Source: SMWN01 sp965261165
GTDB lineage: Bacteria > Pseudomonadota > Gammaproteobacteria > Eutrophobiales > Eutrophobiaceae
Direction of reading: 5' to 3'
Length of the DNA stretch: 64,000 nucleotides
Assembly (NCBI GenBank): GCA_965261165.1
Contig: OZ253445.1
Coordinates: 2,046,001-2,110,000, forward strand
Part shown: one piece after another, positions 23,023-31,189 of the stretch
How the letters are laid out: each line of letters begins with the position of its first letter
How positions within the stretch are numbered: position 1 is the first letter of the stretch
The notes under the pieces: generated by a model
Told to the model about the DNA's origin: nothing
Seen by the model: only the letters and a program-made list of their open reading frames with translations
The model's database searches: none
Made by a program: the position numbers and the translations under genes

Positions 23023-23805
23023 ATGCAAGTATTTGTCATTAATTTGCCTAGCGCGACAAAACGTCGAACATTTCAAGAGAGGCAATTACAAAAACTAGGA
23101 CTTGAATATCAGATAATACCTGCCATGAGCATTGATGATATTAGTGAGGCGACTTATAAAAAACATTATTTTGATTGGCAACGCCCGATGAGAAAAGCTG
23201 AAGTAGCATGTTATTTTTCGCATCAAAACCTTTGGCATAAAGTCATTCGAAACGGAAAACCAGCACTAATTTTGGAAGACGACGCATTGTTATCCAAGCA
23301 CCTGCCATTTTTGTTGACACAAGTAAAAAATAAAAACGGCATTGATTTGCTGAATTTAGAAGCGCGTAAACGGAAAAAAATGATTAGTAAAAAGTTTGAG
23401 GAAATAGGCAATCATAAGTTATACAAATTATTACAAGATAGAACAGGGTCGGCTGGCTATATTCTCTACCCTGGTGGTGCAAAAAAACTCATTCAGCACG
23501 AACATGAAAACGGCATTGCTTTAGCAGATGCCCACATCACCTCTTGCAATAAACTAATAGCCCATCAGATTGAGCCTGCAATGGTAGTGCAGTTAGACTG
23601 TTGTGAGTTTTATGGCATATATAATGCGGACACACAAACTTTGCCTAATTCCAGTATTTGGAATCAATGCCATGAAAAAAGCGATATACGGTTTAAGGTT
23701 AAAAGAATAATTGCTCAAATTAGGCTGGGGCTTCGTCAATTAGGACTGATTACAAAATCACAAAGGCGACATATTATCGTACAACGAAACGATATGCAGT
23801 GGTAA
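23023..23805 (+). CDS. Second glycosyltransferase family 25
   Basis: 260 aa. Motifs: VFVINLPSATKRRTF, RKAEVACYFSHQNLW and ALILEDDALL, the GT25 pattern, but only distantly like the gene just before it. It probably acts on the same oligosaccharide with another acceptor. It converges with the O-antigen ligase-like gene, the stops being 22 bp apart. Confidence 0.85.
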   Translation: MQVFVINLPSATKRRTFQERQLQKLGLEYQIIPAMSIDDISEATYKKHYFDWQRPMRKAEVACYFSHQNLWHKVIRNGKPALILEDDALLSKHLPFLLTQVKNKNGIDLLNLEARKRKKMISKKFEEIGNHKLYKLLQDRTGSAGYILYPGGAKKLIQHEHENGIALADAHITSCNKLIAHQIEPAMVVQLDCCEFYGIYNADTQTLPNSSIWNQCHEKSDIRFKVKRIIAQIRLGLRQLGLITKSQRRHIIVQRNDMQW

Positions 23806-23827
23806 AAATAGTAAAAAAGAATTCAAA

Positions 23828-25063
23828 TTATAAGTCCCTCTCTTGATGATGTTTTGACTTGGATTCGCATAATAAAAGTGCCATAAAAAATATTACAAAA
23901 GTTCGCATAACATTGTGCGAATAAATACTATCGGTAATCGAAAATGTTGCCATTCCAATTATTAGAATAACACCCATGGAATTTGTAATAAAATTATCGC
24001 TATTCTTTGCCCGCTGAAAAAATAAGATCAATGGCACAAACAATAAGGACAATAAAACGAAAAGACCAATAATGCCAAAACCAACCATTGAGTTAATGTA
24101 ATCATTGTGCAGTATTTTCATCCCACTTATAAAGCTTTTGGCATAATTTCCATTGACATATCGACTAGCCGCTACACCCGTATTCTGATAACCATAACCA
24201 ATAATTGGTTTCTGCTTAAATGCATCAAAACCACTGCGCCACATTTCCAGCCTTAAATCTACTGACTTATTTGCTTCCTGATTATTATGGAACGATTGGA
24301 CTTCATTAAACGCATCCACAATACGGTGATTAATTTGTTTGTTATGTGTTGCAAACATAACGATTGCCAATAATGTTATGAAAATATAAGGCAGAGTTTT
24401 TTTTGTTAATTGATTTGTTGTCGCCCAAAGCAATATGATCACAGGAACAAGCACGACAAACATCAGATATGCGATGCGCGTACCGCTTAGAATAATAGAA
24501 TATGTGGCGAGCAAAAAAACTAGCAGCAAGAATAATTTGTCTGCCGTATGTTCCTTCCAAATATTAACAATAGAGAAGAATGCAAAAATCACCATAATAA
24601 AACCAAATATTGTAGGGGAGTCAGCACCAGCCTCTGATCTGGTGAAGCCAAGATAGTGGAACTGATATATGGCGAAAATAGTCCCAATCACAATACTCAA
24701 TTTAATCATCGAAACAATTTGTTTCAACGTTATGCCGCTTTTGTGAATGCCGTATGCCACAAATGGTGCAACCAAAAAATGGATATTGGAGCCAATCCGA
24801 TTGATGCCATCGTGTGGGTTATTTGACAAAACAACAGACACAACTACAGAAAGGAAGAATGCCCAGACTAAATAACTATACAGTTTCAATTGATTGTGAA
24901 AAATAGGCATCATTCTTTCCTTGATGGAAAAATACACCCCAAATATAGTCAAAATTAAAATTAAAACTTCTGATGCATGCTTCACATTTAATATAAGCAA
25001 CGGCAATAACAGTACAACCAGTTGTAAAAAGGTAAAATTAAGGTGCTTGTTTGCTAGCTTCAT
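23828..25063 (-). CDS. O-antigen ligase/polymerase-like membrane protein (Wzy_C)
   Basis: About 411 aa from ATG 25063, with at least ten hydrophobic segments and one large periplasmic loop carrying RLEMWRSGFDAFKQKPIIGYGYQN and HNDYIN (split as RLEMWRSGFDAF, KQKPIIGYGYQN). Arg in the loop and the H-N-D-Y motif are the hallmarks of WaaL and Wzy proteins, which join or polymerise O-antigen at the periplasmic face. The sequence cannot separate ligase from polymerase. A longer in-frame start at 25111 is not preferred. Confidence 0.8.
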   Translation of the reverse strand: MKLANKHLNFTFLQLVVLLLPLLILNVKHASEVLILILTIFGVYFSIKERMMPIFHNQLKLYSYLVWAFFLSVVVSVVLSNNPHDGINRIGSNIHFLVAPFVAYGIHKSGITLKQIVSMIKLSIVIGTIFAIYQFHYLGFTRSEAGADSPTIFGFIMVIFAFFSIVNIWKEHTADKLFLLLVFLLATYSIILSGTRIAYLMFVVLVPVIILLWATTNQLTKKTLPYIFITLLAIVMFATHNKQINHRIVDAFNEVQSFHNNQEANKSVDLRLEMWRSGFDAFKQKPIIGYGYQNTGVAASRYVNGNYAKSFISGMKILHNDYINSMVGFGIIGLFVLLSLLFVPLILFFQRAKNSDNFITNSMGVILIIGMATFSITDSIYSHNVMRTFVIFFMALLLCESKSKHHQERDL

Positions 25064-25151
25064 AGTGGCGTATTTTACCGAGGGGAAAATGAGTTCGATT
25101 GCCAGAAACACGACTTTAGCTGTGCAAGACCATTAGCACTGGCGTGATTTA

Positions 25152-25556
25152 TTACACTGTTGCCTCTACTTCCACATAATTTGAATAAGTATGTGAATGC
25201 GGGATTATTTGATTTTCCATTGCCAACCCCTGCAGATGAAATTCCATTGCTTGCTGCATATTTTGTTCAATATCTTGCTTGGTTTTGCCGGTGGCAACAC
25301 AACCATCTACATCTGGAGAATAAGCAGAAAATCCTGTTTTAGTTTCTTCAATTACGATTAAATATCTCATTTCTTGAACCCCGCCTGTTTGAAAATGCTC
25401 ATTATGTGTGCCAATTGTGATTTTATCGCTCAACTTTCCTGACACAGTAACCAAACCAGATGTGGTGAGATGCTTGAATTGACGATGACTACCCTTTGTT
25501 GGCGAGAAATACCATCCATCATTTTCAAGTATTTTTATAATTGCTTTTATTTTCAT
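25152..25556 (-). CDS. HicA-HicB toxin-antitoxin fused into one frame
   Basis: Residues 1-50 are HicA-like (KILENDGW, GSHRQFKH with the catalytic His, VTVSGK). From MRYLIVIEE (about residue 63) the rest is HicB-like (SAYSPDVDGCVATGKT). Normally these are two genes. Here one base too many after the codons for HN changes frame: the alternative frame reads SIFKQAGFKK followed by TGA, and this TGA overlaps the HicB ATG, exactly as in a normal hicAB pair. So a single-base insertion has lost the hicA stop and fused the two. HicA would be an mRNA interferase. Whether the fusion is toxic or inert is unknown. Confidence 0.85.
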   Translation of the reverse strand: MKIKAIIKILENDGWYFSPTKGSHRQFKHLTTSGLVTVSGKLSDKITIGTHNEHFQTGGVQEMRYLIVIEETKTGFSAYSPDVDGCVATGKTKQDIEQNMQQAMEFHLQGLAMENQIIPHSHTYSNYVEVEATV

Positions 25557-25558
25557 GC

Positions 25559-25665
25559 TGTTGCACTCCTAACCGCACAGAAAAAAGGAGTAAAACTATG
25601 GAGATAACCCATTTGACTGCATGAAAGACACCATATTTACCCATGAATCAGCAAGTCCCAAGCAG
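25559..25665 (+). mobile_element. Short IS30-like left-end remnant
   Basis: This stretch matches, with changes, the start of the IS30-like remnant at 27660-27745: both hold a GCA..CTCCTAA segment and then GAAAGA.ACCA.ATTTACC followed by ATGAATCAGCAA. It is broken off before the HTH part. Confidence 0.4.
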
Positions 25666-25677
25666 GTGGCTTACGAC

Positions 25678-25745
25678 TTCCAATAGTCCGCAATCCACGG
25701 TGATGGCTGGATATGCCGATAGCATTTGCCACTGATGCCTTTGAT
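25678..25745 (-). pseudogene. Duplicated 3' end of the GT8-like gene
   Basis: About 68 bp nearly identical to 26145-26212, the end of the transferase gene at 26138-26866 (codons for WYRHIQPSPWIADYW). It is a solo fragment, separated from the full gene by a small coiled-coil gene, and lies beside IS30-like debris. Duplication through IS-linked recombination is likely. Confidence 0.7.
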
Positions 25746-25759
25746 TGCTGTGATTGGGC

Positions 25760-26095
25760 TTATAAAAACAAGTCTTTTAAGATTGGAATCACTAAAATAG
25801 CAATTATAATGGACATAAAAACCTCAAGACGAACAAAGCGTTTTTCTATTTTTAATTCCAGATTGGTAATCTTTAATTCCAAATCGGCAATCTTTAATTC
25901 CAGCTCGGCAATTTTGTTCGTAATCTGAGTGTGGGTTACTGTTAAATCATTTTTCGTGGCTAAGGCATTGCTAACAATATCATCAACAACGGCTTTTAAG
26001 GCTTTTGATTGTACTTTAGCTTGCTGCTGTGGAACACCAGATTCAATCAATTGCTCTGCATAATCCATGGTATCAAATGTAATTGCGCCCATCAC
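25760..26095 (-). CDS. Small coiled-coil membrane protein (DUF1640-like)
   Basis: 111 aa. The N-terminus (FDTMDYAEQLIESGVPQQQA) resembles bacterial DUF1640 proteins. A coiled coil with seven-residue repeats (IAELELK, IADLELK, ITNLELK) follows, encoded by 21-bp repeats, and then a C-terminal TM segment (about 93-109). Such proteins are common near mobile DNA, but their function is unknown. The family call rests on motif memory only. Confidence 0.6.
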   Translation of the reverse strand: MMGAITFDTMDYAEQLIESGVPQQQAKVQSKALKAVVDDIVSNALATKNDLTVTHTQITNKIAELELKIADLELKITNLELKIEKRFVRLEVFMSIIIAILVIPILKDLFL

Positions 26096-26137
26096 TTATA
26101 TCCGTTAATTATAAAGAATGAACCGCATCATACACCA

Positions 26138-26866
26138 TTACTCTTTCCAATAGTCCGCAATCCACGGTGATGGCTGAATATGCCGATACCACTTGCCACT
26201 AATGCCTTCAATGGCTTCAGGTGGGTTAGGCAAGCCATGAAACAAAATAATTCTGGCGTTTTGAGGAATACTCGGTGCTTGAAACCATGACTTCATCCAT
26301 GACGGACAACAACGGTACTTAAAACTGGACACCCAGTCATCCTGCCAAAAATGGAGTTTGCCTAATTTGTGCATTTCTGCTGATAAATAGGCTTGCTCGT
26401 GGCGAACTTGTTGTTTTATTTTCTGAAAGTTCTGTTCAAAAAACGTAAGAATGTGTGGGTATTGACCTGCTTCAAAGCGAAAAACCGAAGAATTCCCCTG
26501 CATTTTTTCAGGATTTTTTTTATCATGGGCAATGAGAAGATCACCCTTAACGGCGAAAAAGTCATCTAAATTACCGACAATCACCACATCCAAATCTAAA
26601 AACAGGGTCGCACCAGACAAGCCACCAAAATCTTGTGCAAATACCGTCAGTTTACGCCAGCCACGTTCAGGCGTATCGCTGGGTATATTCAATGCTGGCA
26701 AGGGCTGTATTTCTACTTGTGTGCGAATATTGCTGGCATCATCCGTAAAACAAACAAACCTGAATGGTCGGTTCAAGTGGCGTGACACCATGCCATAAAG
26801 TCGATTCACATAGTCCGCCGGGAATTTATTTCCCCACTTCATGCAAATCACATTAACCGGATTCAT
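26138..26866 (-). CDS. Glycosyltransferase, GT8-like with DxD motif
   Basis: 242 aa. The N-terminus VICMKWGNKFPADYVNRLY and the metal-binding DLDVV motif (about residue 91) followed by VGNLDDFF are typical of small nucleotide-sugar transferases found in LPS loci. HGLPNP near the C-terminus may be the second metal/substrate site. Its start overlaps the stop of the YrbL-like gene by 4 bp (ATGA), so they are co-translated. The acceptor is unknown; LOS core is likely. Confidence 0.75.
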   Translation of the reverse strand: MNPVNVICMKWGNKFPADYVNRLYGMVSRHLNRPFRFVCFTDDASNIRTQVEIQPLPALNIPSDTPERGWRKLTVFAQDFGGLSGATLFLDLDVVIVGNLDDFFAVKGDLLIAHDKKNPEKMQGNSSVFRFEAGQYPHILTFFEQNFQKIKQQVRHEQAYLSAEMHKLGKLHFWQDDWVSSFKYRCCPSWMKSWFQAPSIPQNARIILFHGLPNPPEAIEGISGKWYRHIQPSPWIADYWKE

Positions 26867-27564
26867 TTTGACCTATTTGCCGATGAATTATGCGGGATTA
26901 AACGATGCCTTAAAAAGCGGCGTTCCATCTTCTTTTTAGCAAAAAAATGAAAATAATCCACTACTGGGAAGAAATCTCGGTGCCCTAGACCGTCCACCAC
27001 CACGCACTCCATGCCACCATCAGCCAATATTCTACAACATATATTTTTAGCATGTAAATCGTTAGCAAACACCTTATGCGCGATCATTTGTTTTTTCAAT
27101 CGCATTAGTGCTCCTTTAATCGTTACGTCGCTCAATGGAGCCTTTGTCATTTCACGATAATGGCTTAATGTCAACGACCTGTTTTGGGTCGTTTCATCTC
27201 TTATCAAGTCATAAACATGACCGACACCAAAATTAGTTTCAATCACGCCATGATAGGTCGCATAAAACGGGTAATCATAATCCCGATCCTTCGTCTTTAA
27301 TTTCATCATGTACTTCACTTCTTGGAGCATGCGTTCATCATGCTCTATCGGTTTTTTAATTTTGATACATAAATCATCATCATCTGGATGGTAATAACAT
27401 TTAGTTCGACCACCCTCAGCAAAGTGGTGTTGATTTTTCAGAAATACCTTCGCACGGGGGGCAGTTTGCGTTTTTGAGTCGAATCCGCGCTCAAACAACA
27501 TAATGCAAGCGTTAATTCCTGCACGAATTCGATACTTTGTAGCCTTTTTTATTCTTATGTTCAT
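26863..27564 (-). CDS. YrbL-like kinase-fold protein
   Basis: About 233 aa from ATG 27564; TTG at 27615 would add 17 residues. FAEGGRTKCYYHPDDDDLCIKI (split as FAEGGRTKCYYHPD, DDLCIKI) matches the YrbL family, and DLHAKNI followed by VVVDGLG looks like the catalytic and metal loops of kinase-fold proteins. Similar genes occur in LPS-core loci, where such enzymes phosphorylate sugars (compare WaaP). It is coupled to the downstream GT8-like gene, so core-sugar modification is the best guess. Confidence 0.7.
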   Translation of the reverse strand: MNIRIKKATKYRIRAGINACIMLFERGFDSKTQTAPRAKVFLKNQHHFAEGGRTKCYYHPDDDDLCIKIKKPIEHDERMLQEVKYMMKLKTKDRDYDYPFYATYHGVIETNFGVGHVYDLIRDETTQNRSLTLSHYREMTKAPLSDVTIKGALMRLKKQMIAHKVFANDLHAKNICCRILADGGMECVVVDGLGHRDFFPVVDYFHFFAKKKMERRFLRHRLIPHNSSANRSK

Positions 27565-27659
27565 CTTTAGACGCAACTTACCTGCTGAATCGGCCCCCTT
27601 GTTTGACGATAGCAATTTTTATAAGCAATACTTTAACGCCGATGAATTCACATAATTAA

Positions 27660-27855
27660 GTGCAACACTCCTAAGTCAGCCAAAGGGCGCGATCATGCTT
27701 TTAACTGAACGAAAGATACCAAATTTACCTCATGAATCAGCAACATTATACACTAGCGGGAATCGCTAAAACCATGGGTAGAAGCAAGTCAATCATCAGC
27801 CGTGAAATTAAACGCGATACAATGGGGCAATGGCTATCGCTACAAACAAGCCCCA
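27660..27855 (+). pseudogene. IS30-family transposase, N-terminal fragment
   Basis: Reading from AACGAAAGA (27712) gives NERYQIYLMNQQHYTLAGIA then KTMGRSKSIISREIKRD, the HTH_38 start of IS30 transposases. The frame shifts after about 45 codons and the catalytic domain is missing. The upstream 50 bp is probably the element's left end. Confidence 0.65.
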
Positions 27856-28016
27856 CCAACTTTGCCCAAACGAGGAGCAAAAACCGGTCTGGCTTTGCAT
27901 TTCTCGCCCACGGAGACTACTCGGGCTTACATAGAGACCCTCAATCAGCAGCTTGATAAGCATGGTCGCCCAGTTGCCATATACAGCGATAAACACAGTA
28001 TGATCTTTGCACGATA
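27856..28016 (+). pseudogene. ISNCY-like integrase-core fragment
   Basis: The frame ending at 28016 holds LHFSPTETTRAYIETLNQQL then DKHGRPVAIYSDKHSMI. The motif T-E-T-T..., GRP.A.YSDKHS is typical of the middle of ISNCY-type transposases with an rve core. Only about 45 codons remain, joined directly to the IS30 fragment, so this is a recombination junction of two elements. Confidence 0.5.
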
Positions 28017-28348
28017 ATTCTTTTGTCCGCTAGCGGTGTCCCCATATCCCCAGATAGAAATCCCTGAAACGTAGCAAGCCTTGGCTGTATGCTAGTTAAC
28101 AACAAGGGGTTAGGCAAGCAGGGGTTAGCAGCAAAACCCACCATCACCCAATGGCTGCACAGCTCAAGGCTTATGACTAGGGTATCTTACAAACTCGATA
28201 CCACCAACGATTGACTCACCTCTCGTGCTGGTTTATTGGTCATTGCTCAATTAATGGATTCCCCTAATAGACTACATGAACCTGTCTGAGCGAATCGATA
28301 AGCACTTCCCCTAGCTTAAAAGTAATCGTGGGGGGTATAAGCCCTCTG

Positions 28349-28387
28349 AATTCATCAAGGGGAATTTATCAAGGGGAATTCATCAAG
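28349..28387 (+). repeat. 14-bp direct repeat, about three copies
   Basis: AATTCATCAAGGGG, with C/T variation, is repeated at 28349, 28363 and 28377. The 28 extra bases shift the frame of the IS1380 transposase. Confidence 0.8.
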
Positions 28388-28751
28388 ACCCTCATCCTGA
28401 TGCAGCATGAAGGCAGTTTTTATCTGGATGAGGTTCGCCACCTTGAGGATGATGCGGCACTGCGCGCTAAATGTTGGATCTCAAGAAACTTCCTCAAGCG
28501 ACCACGCTTGGAGATTGGCTCAGGCGGGTTGCAAGCCAGCGCAAGATAATAAGGCGTTTATCCAGCAATGCCAACAATCTCTCCCGAAAGACTGTACCGT
28601 GAAGGCGCTGCGTATTGATGCCGCTGGCTAGCAAACAAGAATCATTGAATATTGTCATGAGCAAGGGATCGAGTATGTCATTCGCGCCAAGACCAGTGCC
28701 GCGATGTGCGCACAGATAGCAACGGCAAATGCTTCTAACTGGCAGCCCTTG

Positions 28752-28836
28752 CTGGATAAACTCTTGATGGATAAACTCTTGATGGATAAACTCTTGCTGG
28801 ATAAACTCTTGATGGATAAACTCTTGCTGGATAAAC
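28752..28836 (+). repeat. 15-bp tandem repeat, five and two-thirds copies
   Basis: [C/A]TGGATAAACTCTTG is repeated at 28752, 28767, 28782, 28797, 28812 and partly 28827, encoding LDKLL/MDKLL. It lies inside the IS1380 transposase after QPLLDK and is in frame. Confidence 0.9.
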
Positions 28837-29054
28837 AAGACGCGGCGATAAGCGGCCAGGATACCTACCGCAGCAGCTTCTGTATCGGTGAGTATGCAAA
28901 AGCCTTCACCTTGATCATTCAGAGAACAGCCGTTACCGGTCAAGCAAGTCTGGGTTTAGATTCATCAGGTAATTCAGAAGACAGTTCACAAGATAGCGCA
29001 GAGGGAACAAGCTCAGAAGAAATAAACTCGAGTGCTTATATTGATCGTGCGATT

Positions 29055-29087
29055 GCCACTCATCGGCCACTCATCGGCCACTCATCG
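29055..29087 (+). repeat. 11-bp tandem repeat, three copies
   Basis: GCCACTCATCG is repeated three times without change. The 22 extra bases break the frame after the codons for AIATH in the IS1380 transposase. Confidence 0.9.
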
Positions 29088-29314
29088 GGATGACCTTAGC
29101 CATAGCCAGATTGTCCACAGGCCAATATGACTAATATGGCAGCGTGGCGAGGACAGTGAGGGCCACATCAAGGAACTGCAACGAGATTTTGGCGGTGACC
29201 CCCTGTCGTGCTCTGATTTTGCTGCCAATGTGCTGTACTTTTTAACCTCAGCATCTTCCTACAATCTATGTGCCCTCATGCGTCAGCTGCTGCTAGTGGA
29301 GTTATCCCGACATC

Positions 29315-29434
29315 GAGACTGTGTAAGAAACCCCACTAAATCGCGTTACATGTGGAAAACCCTTGCGGGTTTGGCTGTTTTACTGGGTTCCTGCTTGCGC
29401 AGGAACGACGGATGTTGGTTTTTTGCACAGTCTC
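29315..29434. mobile_element. 120-bp MITE-like element with REP-type hairpin
   Basis: Ends gagactgtgtaagaa (29315) and its inverted near-copy ttttgcacagtctc (to 29434) frame the element. CATC at 29311-29314 and 29435-29438 is a target duplication. Removing the element and one CATC rejoins the transposase in frame (LSRH then LVLTLHWCLVAIAAK), which proves insertion. Inside is a perfect 8-bp stem with TTGC loop (29387-29406), like REP palindromes. It has no coding capacity. Confidence 0.85.
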
Positions 29435-29726
29435 CATCTTGTGCTGACTCTGCACTGGTGTCTGGTCGCCATTGCGGCAAAAGTGGTTAGAACCGGACGA
29501 CAATTATTTATAAAGCTGCAAGAAAACCACCGAATACTCCTAGAACCAGTGCTACTGGCACTGAAGCAGTTTGCAGCACCGTCCATTTAACCCGATATAG
29601 GGCAAGCGTAACGGCTTCTGCAAGATAGGTGCGTGCAAAAAAAGCCCATTGAACACTGATTAATGGCGGGACTTAATATACAGAAGGCGCTGAGCCAGTA
29701 TTTTTTAGTAAAGCTCTCAGCACTAT

Positions 29727-29835
29727 GGGCTTGTCGGTTAATTCAAAATCAGTCCAATTTTAAGAAAATAAAATGTTTAATAACAAGGACTTAAATATTC
29801 ACAACAAGCTAAAAACTCCATTTTCCGACAAGCCC
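29727..29835. mobile_element. 109-bp MITE-like element with 5-bp target duplication
   Basis: Perfect 11-bp inverted ends GGGCTTGTCGG (29727) and CCGACAAGCCC (to 29835), flanked by ACTAT on both sides (29722-29726 and 29836-29840). The interior is AT-rich and non-coding. It lies between the IS1380 and IS3 remnants. Confidence 0.85.
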
Positions 29836-29928
29836 ACTATCTGCCATAATCTGCGGTAATGGCCAGTCATAAGGCTTGCAAGCGGGATTACAGGTCATTG
29901 AAGCACTGGTGCTACTCTATCTGGGGAT

Positions 29929-30117
29929 TTGGGCGCTATGGAAAGTTTCTTTCATAGTTTGAAGGTGGAACAAGTACATCATGATGATTACCGAACAAGA
30001 AATGAGGCACGTTCAGTGATATTCGATTACATTGAGCTATTTTATAATCGGCAACGTAAGCATTCTACGATTGGCTATCTGTCACCGATAGCATTTGAAG
30101 AAATGAGTGTTGCTTAA
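29929..30117 (+). pseudogene. IS3-family transposase (OrfB), C-terminal fragment
   Basis: About 60 codons: AMESFFHSLKVEQVHHDDYR (from about 29935), then YIELFYNRQRKHSTIGYLSP, the classical end of IS3 integrase-type transposases, with the catalytic Glu in MESFF. The DDE residues upstream are absent. Downstream, 30119-30149 (tgagtgtacgttttattggg) is probably the IS right end. Confidence 0.85.
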
Positions 30118-30272
30118 CTGAGTGTACGTTTTATTGGGGTAAGGCCAAACATATAAATAATGTCCGTTGTTATCATGCTGCCTTTTTTTTGTCTCTCTGC
30201 CATTTGAATTTCCACTTGGCCGTAATATTGATCTATCATAGAGATTATTTCTGGAAATAACTAAGAGGTAAC

Positions 30273-30905
30273 ATTGTAAAATTTTATCATTTTCTACCTT
30301 CACCAAATTCTCGTCGATTATTAGCTGCTATGTGTTATTTTGGTCTTGATCCTAATCTGGTAGATATTTCATTGCCTAAAGGTGAACAAATGAATCCAGA
30401 TTTTGTTGCCTTGAATCCAAATCATAAAATTCCCCTATTTGTTGATGACGATGGTTTTATCCTGCGGGAGTCCACCACAATCATGCAGTATTTGGCAGAG
30501 AAAGAAATGGAGCATAGCCTTTATTCTGATAACCTCAAAACATGCGCCGATATTAACAGATGGTTGGCCTGGAATATTGCGTACTGGAGTTCGGCTTGTG
30601 GTATATATATTTAACGAATATCTGGTTAAAAACTTCCTCAATCTGGGCGATCCAGATTCGAAAAAACTAAAAAAAGATGAATTATTTTTTCGTTTTTGCA
30701 GAAGTGTTAAATAATCATCTTAAATGATAGTAAATGGTTGGTAGGCAATGATATTGCATTGGCAGATTACGCTATTGGTTCTTTTCTGGATCATGCGGAA
30801 GCTGCGCACATGCCTGTCGAAGGTTTCAAGCAGATACAACGATGGTATGCCGACATCAAGGAATTGGATAAATGGAAAAAATCAGCACCTTCTAATTTTA
30901 TGTAG
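30273..30905 (+). pseudogene. Glutathione S-transferase, frameshifted
   Basis: Thioredoxin-fold half: SPNSRRLLAAMCYFGLDP, NPNHKIPLFVDDDGFILRES, with the Glu-Ser pair that binds the glutathione gamma-glutamyl part. C-terminal half: LVKNFLNLGDPDSKKL, then DSKWLVGNDIALADYAIGS in another frame, ending SAPSNFM and TAG. At least two frameshifts (near 30600 and 30680-30720). At the expected start AGAGG is followed by ATT (30273) and not ATG, so the start is damaged too. It is dead; the natural substrate is unknown. Confidence 0.85.
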
Positions 30906-31189
30906 AGAATTTTATCTTAAACTAATCTGGCAGGAGGGGGGGATGCATGCCGCAACATAAAGCTATGGCTAGGCAATTTCGAGAGTTGATAGAAAAGCTC
31001 AGCATTACATCTATAATTTAAAATTGCATGGATGCACGAATATTGTAATCGCATGGACGTAAAAGAGCAGCGAGTATTTTCTAGATCCGATGCCGGATTT
31101 TCCCTCTATGTGACAGCCATTCAGGAATCGTGTTATCGGATACTTTTAAGTACATAAATTACAGGGAATGAATATCGTCTCTGCCAGAA
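30906..31189. other. Intergenic, nothing recognised
   Basis: 284 bp between the GST pseudogene and the convergent YVTN gene. No frame with family signals, no clear repeats or hairpins. It may be further debris. Confidence 0.4.

Larger units (their letters stand above)
28170..29589 (+). pseudogene. IS1380-family transposase, heavily broken
   Basis: Fragments in several frames, in order: KLDTTNDSLTSRAGLLVIAQ (28190), GYKPSEFI (28335), HEGSFYLDEVRHLEDDAALR (28410), KALRIDAAGYQTRIIEYC with a UAG at 28629 (28600), YVIRAKTS (28675), then SAYIDRAIATH, HIKELQRDFGGDPLSCSDF (29165), ANVLYFLTSASSYNLCALMR (29225) and the C-terminus KVVRTGRQLFIKLQENHRILL (29480). Frame is lost at short duplications (see repeats) and the gene is split by a 120-bp MITE-like insert. 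It is certainly inactive. Confidence 0.75.
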
